A program made the position numbers and the translations under genes. From contig NC_089179.1 of NCBI RefSeq assembly GCF_947507565.1, positions 930,001 through 994,000 on the forward strand: a stretch of 64,000 nt of DNA. The letters are read 5' to 3'. The notes under the pieces were generated by a model, which was given only the letters and a program-made list of their open reading frames with translations, was not told the DNA's origin and did not search any database. Origin of the DNA: Oscarella lobularis. Its lineage: Eukaryota > Porifera > Homoscleromorpha > Homosclerophorida > Oscarellidae. Below, piece by piece: positions 34,101 through 44,842 of the stretch (the stretch's first letter is position 1; the number at the start of each line of letters is the position of its first letter).

Positions 34101-35803
34101 GATGCAACGGAAGTAGCCGTATGTGTACATGCACGGGAACAAAGGAGAGGAAGAACGGCAGCCGCTCGTTCTTTCGACGGAGAAAGAGCAGTCTAGCACT
34201 TGTCGAAAGAAGGCCCCCTTCAAAAGAAGACGACGTCTCGACGTCTGTCTAAGAATGATCGCGTCAGCGACGCTTGGTTTGGGAAGCGGGGTTTGTTTCG
34301 CATTCAGCTATCTTATTCGACCCGTACAAATGGCTTGTCCTGCATGGTCGTCTTCGTCTACCGTCTACGGGTTCTCTGGTGCGATGGCTGTATCGGCAAT
34401 ATTCGGCCTCTTTGTGCCCAGTCTAACGGCCAAGTTATCGGCACGAACTGTCGTTGTTGCTGTTACTTTGACTTTTGGTCTTTCGTTCGGCCTATCGGGA
34501 CTCGGAACTCAGTTATGTCAGACAGCCGGATCACCTGTCATTACAGAAATTCTCTACGTCGTCGGATTGTCTACTGTTGGATTACCGTCTTTCTGGGCGT
34601 TTCTCTTTAGTTTTCAGCTTCTGGTTGAAGTGATTCCGCGCAGAGTGGGACTGGCTGGGGGTACGTTCGCTACAGGTTATACCGCTGGCGCGCAAGTCTT
34701 CAGCCAATTGATACTGGCGCTCACTAAGATTGACGGCATGACGGCTGGATCTGTTCAATTTGTTATTGGAATTATCGTCGTTCTGCTGTGCACTTTATCC
34801 ATATTTTTCGTTCCTGATAAGAAAGTAGAGAGCGGTGCTGAGAGCAAAAGCAGCGTGGAAGCGGCTCCTTTACAAAAGGCTATGCCATTGCCTTTACTTC
34901 TCCGACGTTGTTCATCTATTCTGACGTCTTTTTTTTTAACTATAGCATTGGCTCTATCCTGCGGCGTGGTAGCTCATCTTGCCTTGATTCTCGATGCACT
35001 TTGGAATACAGACACTCCTCCGAGAGCAGCATTGACCGGATTTGCATTCGCTTTTTATCTTGCCGGCAGATTGACTTGGACGGTAGCGTCAGATTGCATT
35101 GGCATCAAAAGAATCTGTCTAATATCAGTGGCTCTGCAAGGCTGCACATTTGGATTTCTAGCTTGGCTCTCATGGAAGCCGCCAGTCGATGACTGGTCCG
35201 GATATTTGGGAGAAATTCTGATCTTCTTTTATTTGTTCATTTGTAGTGTCTGTAAATCAAACAGCTTGAGCATATTCTACGTTATGCTGGGAAAGGAGAA
35301 TGAAAAGAACGCTTTACGTTTGAGCAGCATTGCCGGAGGAATTGGATGCTTCGTCGGTCCCCTATTCATCGACGCCATGTACAACGCATTCAAGAGCTAC
35401 TTTCCATTCTACGTAACGTCAAGCTGCCTTTGTCTCGTTTCACTCATCTTTGTTTTCGCAAAGCCTTTGACCTAATTAAAGGCTCTTCACTCGGGGAAGA
35501 AAGAAGACTGCATAGCAATCGGTGAACTCTAGCTTTCAGGTAAGAGGGGTACAGCACTTCACTCGGATCCTTTTTAATTAAATCACACATTTCTAATTCT
35601 AAAAATGCAATCTATTAATAATCAAACCTGAATCTACTAAAAACCCCCATGGTACATAAATGCTTCTATCTAGTTTCAATCTCTATGACAAATTCGCTCC
35701 ACGTTATAATTTCTCTCGGTTTCAGTCGACCGATTTTCTCCCCATCGGCAAGCACTCGCTCGTCACTCATGAGAACGATGTCATCGACCGGCCTCAGGAG
35801 CTT
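34101..35803 (+). repeat. Tandem duplication unit B
   Basis: Second copy of the ~1.7-kb unit. Its right end overlaps the intact 3' coding end of the ubiquitin-like-domain gene (35666-36325), which shows the direction: the ancestral segment reached from upstream of the MFS gene into the neighbour's last codons. Confidence 0.8.
34129..35475 (+). CDS. Intronless MFS-like transporter, copy B
   Basis: 448 codons from ATG 34129, uninterrupted, closely similar to copy A along its length (LSTEKEQSSTCRKK, GLGSGVCFAFSYLIRPVQMACPAW, LGTQLCQTAG, KIDGMTAGSVQFVIGIIVVLL, AHLALILDALWN, FAFYLAGRLTWTVASDCIG). Same 6+6 transmembrane layout with a charged central loop (PDKKVESGAESKSSVEAA). Differences cluster in loops and around TM5-6 and the last helix, so both copies seem to be under coding constraint. 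An out-of-frame ATG lies 8 bp upstream (34121). Substrate unknown; membrane location inferred from hydrophobicity. Confidence 0.82.
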   Translation: MHGNKGEEERQPLVLSTEKEQSSTCRKKAPFKRRRRLDVCLRMIASATLGLGSGVCFAFSYLIRPVQMACPAWSSSSTVYGFSGAMAVSAIFGLFVPSLTAKLSARTVVVAVTLTFGLSFGLSGLGTQLCQTAGSPVITEILYVVGLSTVGLPSFWAFLFSFQLLVEVIPRRVGLAGGTFATGYTAGAQVFSQLILALTKIDGMTAGSVQFVIGIIVVLLCTLSIFFVPDKKVESGAESKSSVEAAPLQKAMPLPLLLRRCSSILTSFFLTIALALSCGVVAHLALILDALWNTDTPPRAALTGFAFAFYLAGRLTWTVASDCIGIKRICLISVALQGCTFGFLAWLSWKPPVDDWSGYLGEILIFFYLFICSVCKSNSLSIFYVMLGKENEKNALRLSSIAGGIGCFVGPLFIDAMYNAFKSYFPFYVTSSCLCLVSLIFVFAKPLT

Positions 35804-36325
35804 CTCGGAAACCCGTTCTCGTATCTTCCGAACCAGATCCGAATCGCGGACGTCCAATTGAAATGTGTCTTCTCTGCTCGAATCGTCTGACAATTGGATT
35901 TGATCTGACGGAACTCGGACGTCGCAGACAATTCCCTGGTATCTTTTGGGCCATACGTAACCTTTCCCTTGAGGCCGATAGGGTAGGGTCTGTAAACCGT
36001 TGTCGTGGTGATCAAATCCGAGCCCCTTTCCGTAGACGTAGAAGAGTTTCTTGTTTCGGTCCTTTTTCGGTCCCTTGAAGACGTAGTGTAGCTTGTAGTC
36101 GTCTTCCGGCTGCACGCGAGTGAAGTCGTTTAGTTTCGCGTGATAAAAGTAGCCGGTTTTGACGTTTGGATTGTGATTGCCCGGCTGCCGATAACGAATC
36201 GTGCCGTGTGAGAGATTGAGGAGAGCGGGCGAGTCGACGGCATTCTCGTCGACGCCAGGCGTCGAGACTCTGCGCGACGACGAGGAGTCGGGCTTGTTTG
36301 CCGAAAGGGAAGTCGCTGTTCCCAT
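35666..36325 (-). CDS. Uncharacterised protein with C-terminal ubiquitin-like domain
   Basis: Single-exon frame; the first ATG (36325) gives 219 aa starting MGTATSLSANKPDSSSSRR, where Gly2 with Ser6 fits an N-myristoylation signal. The middle is basic and aromatic (TIRYRQPGNHN, TGYFYHAKLNDFTRV, KLHYVFKGPKK, RNKKLFYVYGKGLGFDHHD, KGYVWPKRYQGIVCDV). The last ~75 residues (TFQLDVRDSDLVRKIRERVSEK, DDIVLMSDERVLADGEKIGRL, FVIEIETR) follow the beta-grasp pattern of ubiquitin-like domains. The middle part was not recognised. The frame remains open upstream to a GTG at 36466, so an upstream spliced start is possible. Its 3' end was partly copied by the MFS tandem duplication. Confidence 0.65.
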   Translation of the reverse strand: MGTATSLSANKPDSSSSRRVSTPGVDENAVDSPALLNLSHGTIRYRQPGNHNPNVKTGYFYHAKLNDFTRVQPEDDYKLHYVFKGPKKDRNKKLFYVYGKGLGFDHHDNGLQTLPYRPQGKGYVWPKRYQGIVCDVRVPSDQIQLSDDSSREDTFQLDVRDSDLVRKIRERVSEKLLRPVDDIVLMSDERVLADGEKIGRLKPREIITWSEFVIEIETR

Positions 36326-37076
36326 AGAGAGAGATCTGGCATTGCGCCTGCGCGAGTGTACATTCTCTTCTCCCAGCGCCCCTACAGTTTGAAGCAAGTT
36401 ACCGACCAGCTGGCAAGCGGCTTTGCAGAATGCGTCTACGGAACAGCTAGCAGACCTCGTGGCCACCGTTTTGGCAAAAGGAGACCCCCGAAGGATGCTC
36501 GTACCATAGATATATGAGAGATCTATGCTCGTACGAAGAGATGTGTACGCGTAATGTGAGACTACGGTCAGACGCAGGCTCTCTTTCCCAAATAACCCCC
36601 GTCACGCGCTCGATTCTCCATACAACACGTCTAATCCTGGCCCCTGTTACTGGAAGCGTTCGTTGCAACGCACTGGCTTTTTCTCCAGCCGCTAAAGAAG
36701 CGGCGTCATTGCACGCCTCTTTTCAGGTAATTGACTCTTGGGGTGTTCATATTAGCGACAAATCTGCAGCTTGATGCGTGCTGATATAAATACAGGGTAT
36801 TTATTTTGAAGACGATAATGCAATTTTTCCTATTCACGTTTTCTCCTATTCACGTGTTGGAAAATCGGCGACCTGTGGGTTTGTCTATTGAGGATGCGCC
36901 TTACGGAAATACATGAGAGGGTGCGTTCAGAAAGTACAAAACTATTGGTATTTTTTTATCACTAGCCAGCTTTGGGGATTGACTGAAAAGTGACGATGGA
37001 AAAATGGGAAGTCGGAAGAGACATTGACAGTAGATGTACTTTTTTCTTTTTGTTTGAGTTAGGTAGATAGACGCAT
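36326..37076. other. Intergenic region without recognised gene
   Basis: About 750 bp. An 87-codon frame at 36514-36774 (plus) matches nothing recognised. The region is otherwise AT-rich around 36780-36860 and 36940-37040. Nothing else supportable was seen. Confidence 0.4.
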
Positions 37077-37160
37077 GGGGTCCTAAGCATGACCCTGTTG
37101 ACAAAAAACTGCTGTTCCGGGGTCCTGGGCAAGACCCCGTCACCAAAAACTGCCCGCACA
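37077..37160 (+). repeat. Two-unit 42-bp tandem repeat
   Basis: Units 37077-37118 and 37119-37160 both begin GGGGTCCT and share GACCC(T/C)GT...ACAAAAACTGC-like cores with several substitutions. An old tandem duplication at the edge of the hairpin-rich stretch. Confidence 0.7.
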
Positions 37161-37263
37161 TGCACAGTAGAGGATCTGCGTTATTTTTTTATTTAATAAA
37201 CCCGGAAATAACCCGGAAGTGGCAAAAAACAAAAACGAACGTCCTCCCGGTCTTTTTCTAAGA

Positions 37264-37501
37264 GGGGGCTTTCACCCAAGCCCCCGTCGGGGGGACAGCG
37301 ACCCTCTGTCCCGGGGGTGCCTTTATATACCAAGGCACAGGTGGACCGCTATTGTAACCCACCGCGTCTTGCCCAAGTGGGGTGGCAGTTTATCACTCAT
37401 GCCACTGGAGTAGGGGATTGAATCCCCTGCGCTTGCGCCGCGTTTAACCTCTCTGGCTCGAGTTGGGCCGGTTTATTTAGTCACCTCGGGGCCCGGAGGT
37501 G
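37264..37501 (+). other. Array of six consecutive perfect stem-loops (structured, possibly mobile or noncoding RNA)
   Basis: Stems seen by eye: 37264-37271 with 37278-37285 (8 bp); 37292-37298 with 37306-37312 (7 bp); 37317-37323 with 37332-37338 (7 bp); 37382-37387 with 37400-37405 (6 bp); the palindrome 37412-37428 (8-bp arms around one base, also readable as a 5-bp stem with 7-nt loop like a tRNA T arm); 37482-37487 with 37496-37501 (6 bp). All are perfect and closely packed, and no coding frame explains them. It could be a SINE or other element remnant, or a structured noncoding RNA. No poly-A tail or target-site duplication was found. Confidence 0.5.
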
Positions 37502-37734
37502 AATGGCGACATCGGAAAGCTCTTCATCTGCCTCGTCTGATTGTCCTTGGGTTTAGCCTAGGAAAGCAAAGCAGCTCCAATACTGTAATAGAGTAAGAGG
37601 GAGTTACCTTTGTTGGTATGTCCGTTCAATGGCGTTGATCGGGTAAAGGCCCCTCCCCTGGGTAACCGTGGGAACGCATGCGCTGCGCGAGTCATTCATT
37701 TACGTTACTCTATACGTTATTTCTTTTGCCCGTC

Positions 37735-39856
37735 ATGTTGGATCTGTCCGTCGCTCCCGAACGATCTCTAGGCAACGAACAATGGGAAATCATTCTCGGT
37801 GCGTCTCGGGCACGAGAAGGGATGACGCCACATTTGGTCACACCTCGTCTTTGTTCTCAGGAATGACCGTCTGCCAGGCAATTCAGACTCTCAAGGGGCA
37901 CAGCCAGACAGTAAACGGCATCGAAATCCAATACTGCAAGGACGTGAGTCAAATGGGAGAGAAGTGGTCGAGGAAGAAACCGTACCAACTTCAGTGGGCT
38001 CCTTTCTCCTCTGCTAGGATCCGCTGTCTTTTGACATGGTCATCGACCTCGTCGACAATGGCGTCAAGTTCATTTTCGACAGCATAACACAACGACTAAA
38101 GGCGAGACAACTAGTTACGCACTCGCCAGAGAGGATATCCAATACCACTGTCGTCTATTTATAGCTCATCGTTGTTTATGACCTGACAATAGTAAAACTT
38201 CGATACGGGTATATTAGGACGCAAAACGTGAACGAACCTTTTTCTTTTCACGATCGTCTTGCAGCGGAACGCACTTCAACGTCCCAGAAAACATCCCGCC
38301 CACGTATCGAAAAATAGAGGAATCATTTGGTGCCACATTTCTAGGAGGTACGATATCAGATTCGATTGAAACAGAGCAATCATATCTTTCCTCGTCGTTA
38401 GATTATGATCGAGGACGCCAACAGTTGATTTTGTCATATCGAGGAATATCGTTCTTATTTCCTGCGGATGATGATGATGACTCTCAGGTGCCTTGTCATA
38501 TTGCACTCACTCACTCACTCACTCACTTCGTTCTGATTTCTGTTCGTCAGGCGCAGATATCCGAGCAAAATCTCTCCCGTGTCGTATCCCGTCTCTATAT
38601 TTACAGTGGAACGAATTGGAAGTTACCCAGGTGAGAAGACTCTGTGTAGAATAGCCACTATTTTTCTCATCGGGTCTTAGCTCACCTGAAATTCCTCTCT
38701 GTCGCTACAACAGTCACTGCTTTGCTGACAAGATTGAAGTGATGGCCTGCGATGGTCGACTGGAAGGACTGCGAGTTACTCTGCTCTCTGGCGTGCCAAT
38801 AGGAAGTGGCATCGAGTTGACGAAAGGGGTTAGCGAGGTCGACGTTAAGTTCGGCTCCACGTGTCAGGAGGTTATGCGAATGCTGGGATCTCCATCTAAA
38901 GTCTATTATAAAGATGATAAGAGAGTGAGTGCACTTTTGGAGAAGCGAATCCCGCGGTCACCGTGCCGTGTTCTTTCTTTTGAAGATGGCAAAGATTCAC
39001 AGTCCTAGTCCTTGTAAGCTGAAGCGGTCTCAGCACTCTGACTACTTTTTTAACTACTTCACGCTGGGCGTGGTAATGATTTTGGGGCCCAGTTTGCAAA
39101 GGATATGTGCGAGGATCCGTTCTATGTAGGATGTACTTTTTGATGCCGTTCGTCACACCGTTAAGAAATTCGTGCTACATACGAATTTTCCCGGACATTA
39201 CGACTTTGAAATGTGAGGAGTTTAATTTTACTGCCCGCGGCCTTCTTACCTTCCTCTTCCAGTTATTATCGATGCAACTTCCTGATCAGGTTGAGGCCGA
39301 TGTTTGACGGTAGGCACCAAATGCGCAGAAAAAGATACCTTGCAAATCCGTGTAGATACGACTGGATCACTTTACAGCGACGAGCTGGAAGTTACTCCTT
39401 GCACAAAGGTAAGCAATCGCCGCGCCATTCAACTCTTCTTATACGTGTCGCCGTTTTAGTGGGACGATATCCAGAGGGCAATGGCTGTTCCGGATATGCG
39501 GCCTGTCGTGCTGAACAGGAAAGGCGAACGATTAGATTAATTAGAGAACCCCTTTCTCTATCTTTTCCTGATCCTTTTTGATTTGGTGCACCACGTGCAC
39601 AATCAAAGAGGATGAACCAGAGAAAAGGTAGAGAAATCCCAATTTTTCCTGTCTATCCGAATTTACGTGCAGGCCTTCGTCAACGAACACGGTCAATCCC
39701 TTCGGCGCGACCTTTTGCTACAGCGTTCAAGATATTATATTCGAAGTGAGACATCCCCCTTTGCCGACCCTCTAATCTTTTTCAATTCCATCTTCACTGC
39801 ACCAGGTGATGGCTAACCGGCACATAGCGTCGGTGACACTCCATCGGGCTGAATAA
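37735..39856 (+). CDS. PHAF1: PHAF1 (C16orf70) phagophore assembly factor 1
   Basis: Start MLDLSVAPERSLGNEQWEIILG matches the family start almost exactly. Further exons give MTVCQAIQTLKGH, DPLSFDMVIDLVDNGVKFIFDS, FNQRL-like TQRLK,LIVVYDLT, EESFGATFLGG, RGISFLFPADDD, VSRLYIYSG, STCQEVMRMLGSPSKVYYK, MAKIHSPSP, DYFFNYFTLGVDVLFDA, KKFVLHTNFPGHYDF, WDDIQRAMAVPDMRPVVLNRK, NPFGATFCYSVQDIIFEV and MANRHIASVTLHRAE-stop (39854-39856). The mammalian protein binds phosphoinositides with BCAS3 at autophagy sites. A 19-nt microexon (39609-39627) is needed to join VLNRK to RPSSTN in frame; the intron before it has a GC donor (AAG|gcgaac). An NRF1-like GCATGCGC lies at 37676-37683. Confidence 0.93.
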
Positions 39857-40073
39857 CGAAGCTCTAATGTTTGACGGGAATCTCTAATATAACGTAAACA
39901 GATTGACAGACGGTCTATTTTCTTCTAAGTATCATTGCACGATTTGTTTGCTGCCCAGCGTTGTACATCTTTCAGCGAGCATTCTCTAGCACAGAGCGAA
40001 GTACGTTTTATTAGTGCTTCTGCCTCACTACGCTGTTCCGTAATAAATAGTTGTCAAGTGCACGTACCAACCT
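39857..40073. other. Tail-to-tail spacer PHAF1/dynamin-like GTPase
   Basis: 217 bp between the two stop codons. Nothing recognisable beyond likely 3' UTRs. Confidence 0.4.
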
Positions 40074-42103
40074 TCAGCTGACGAATTCCGATCCCACACT
40101 TTGTTCTAAGTATTCTTTGTACAAAGCCTATCAAAGAGAAAAGTTTTCAACTGGGTTTCCGCGTCACATTTTCGTTTGCAGGCACCTTTTTTCGCTTGCC
40201 AATGTCTTCGACGTAATCGCGTATTTCCTCTAGAGACCGCTTGCTCCGTTTCGACAGCGTCGGACGCGTCCTACACGACACGCAGTCCTAATAAACGCGC
40301 GCGAGAGCAGAAACAGAATGCACTGACTTGGAAACGCATCGTCCCAGCAGAAACAGAAGGACGCAGAGAGCTGCTTGACAGACAAGAAATCCAACCTGAT
40401 ACCTTTCAGGCACTAGTCCAAATAGCCCCTCGATAAAATTCTACGACATTCCCAAAGCGAGTCGCGACTTAGAATGGATACGCAACGTTGCTTACCTGTA
40501 GCTGTTCTGCTACCTCTTTGCCTTGCTCGTAGCCAAGCATCTCCACTATGCCCACGCCACTTGTAAGTAAACTGAGCAGTAGCATCAGAGGAAAGAAGAA
40601 GGCCAACGAATAGAACACTAAGCCTCGAAAGCGAGCCTTCCAGTTGAACGCCCGATCAGCTCTGTGCAACTCATCATAATCATCAAAAAAACTCCATCAG
40701 CAAAACTCACTGATCTTTTTCTTTCTTCTTTTGAGCCAAACTGGCTATCGCCTGGCAATCTTTCTCTAGTGCGTTTAACGTCGTCTGTATCATCTGATCG
40801 ATAGCCTTGGATATTTCCTTAGCAGTGTTTTCAAGTTGATTTTCGCATTTGGCTGTCTGGATAGGACTGGGAATGAGTTTCTCGCCCCGCGCACGTCCAC
40901 CCCTCTCTCACACCTTTCCAGTGAGCGTCGGAATATAGATGGTCGGCATTTCAAACGCCGCCTTGTTTAAACCCGGCCTCTTGCACAATTCCTGAACAAT
41001 TTGCATCATGACCCGCTAGAAAAAACAAGCAGCAACGCCGTTACCCATAAAAAACACATTCCAATGCCATCCTTCATACCTGCCTATCACTCTCTGTTCC
41101 AGCAGTGTCGGCTTTTGATAAATAAAAGCGAATCCTATCGGGATGTTTGCTATTGAGTTTTTCTATAACAAAGGATGCCGGCAATGACTTGTTTCTTGAC
41201 CATAGGCTCACTGACCGACAATGTTTAGGGTCCTCTTACACAGAGCTTGGCCAATTGGATCGAAAAATACAAAGATCAAGTCGGCAACATCTCCTGTAGA
41301 AGACGACGATTTGCAAATGAAAATGCTCCAAAGAAAGAAAGATATTTATTACCTAGCCAAAGAATGGTATCGTCCACATTGAAAGCATAGATCATGTCTC
41401 CGTCGACCAATCCGGGAGTATCGACAAATGTGACCAGACTAAATTTATTCTCTTTCGACGTCGAAATTTCTGTCGTCAAATATTCGACGACGCCTTCGCG
41501 CGAAAGAAAATCGAAATATTCAAAACGACAAAATTTCGAAATTACCTCGATGCTTTCGCAATTCGTCGAAATGAGGATACAAATGCAGCGTCGCATTTCC
41601 CTGCGCATAGAAAAAAAAACTTTAGCCCCTCTGGTCACGCCTTCTTCTCTCCTTTTACTGTAAGCGACTCCCTCTTCTTGCCGCTCGTCACGAACGTAAA
41701 TCCCTGCGTCTCCATCGCAACGCCCGTCTTCTGTACATGCTCGCCAACGTACCTAGAAAAAACAAACGCGTTCTACACCGGGTCCCCCCCGAAAGGGAGC
41801 GCGATCTCGCTCGACCAATTGATGAAGGAACTCTTTCCAGCCGAGTGATTTCCAATCAGTAGGACGTTAATCTTTTTTTTCGGAGCGAACAGGGTTAATC
41901 CGAGCTGCTGCGCGATGCCTATGAGCCCTGCACGCCAAAACAAAGAAGGCGTTCGAGCGTGGGTGAGTCAATGGGACATGCTCGCCTCGGTCTTCGTCGA
42001 TGTAAAACGAGTGGCAGTCTCTGAGAATTCGTTCGTTGGTGCTCAACGTTACGTTCTCGGTCGAACTGGCCGCCGCCGTCGCAGAGCGCGTTCGTCTCGT
42101 CAT
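40074..42103 (-). CDS. Dynamin-superfamily GTPase with membrane segment, family unassigned
   Basis: About eleven exons. The N-terminus (MTRRTRSATAAASSTE) leads to NERILRDCHSFYIDEDR, then a large GTPase domain: LIGNHSAGKSSFINWYVGE (P-loop GxxxxGKS), GFTFVTSGKK (switch I), LVTFVDTPGLVDGDM (G3 DTPG) and DLIFVFFDPIGQALCKRT. Later exons contain a hydrophobic stretch (FYSLAFFFPLMLLLSLLTSGVGIVEML), GYEQGKEVAEQLQ, NFIEGLFGLVPE, LEEIRDYVEDIGKRKK and LYKEYLEQSVG, stop 40074-40076. The P-loop context GNHSAGKSSFIN is typical of the EHD/dynamin side of the superfamily, but there is no EH domain and no clear GED, so it was not assigned to a named human family. A role in membrane remodelling is inference. 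Its start faces S6K across 128 bp. Confidence 0.7.
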
Positions 42104-42154
42104 AATGGGCCACACGTGAAGAGGGCAGGGCGTGGAAGGATATCCGATAGAGCG

Positions 42155-42177
42155 CGCGATTACGTGACGTAATCGCG
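42155..42177. promoter_or_regulatory. Perfect palindrome with bZIP (CRE/ATF) core between two start codons
   Basis: Arms CGCGATTACGT and ACGTAATCGCG flank a single central G, giving a 23-bp inverted repeat that includes TGACGTAA and TTACGTGA. It lies in the 128-bp region between the start codons of the dynamin-like gene (42103, minus) and S6K (42232, plus). A symmetric CREB/ATF-type dimer site driving both genes is a natural reading; binding is inferred. Confidence 0.5.
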
Positions 42178-42231
42178 TCCACCCCCTTTGTCATAGAGGC
42201 GCGTTCATTTTCCTCCTTGTCGATCATCGTC

Positions 42232-44698
<2,467 letters not shown>

Positions 44699-44842
44699 CG
44701 AGAAATCGCTGAATGAAAGATCTTCTAATAATATTGAAATTGAGTGCAATTTTAGACTTTTTGATTTTTTCATCAAGCAAGACTTTAAACTTACTTGGCT
44801 GTATTCTATTTAAAATACGATGCGAATGCAAGCTGACTCGGG

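Noticed and set aside
36326-36466. Extending the ubiquitin-like-domain gene to 36466
   Set aside because: The codon is GTG; ATG 36325 also yields a sensible myristoylation-type start.
37350-37440. tRNA gene in the hairpin array
   Set aside because: A T-arm-like hairpin exists, but no seven-base acceptor stem or proper anticodon loop; at best tRNA-derived.
37510-37660. Motifs resembling RNase P RNA (GGAAAGCTC.TCATC and GTTCAATGGC)
   Set aside because: The two motifs are only ~110 bp apart, too close for an RNase P core, and no P4-type pairing forms convincingly.
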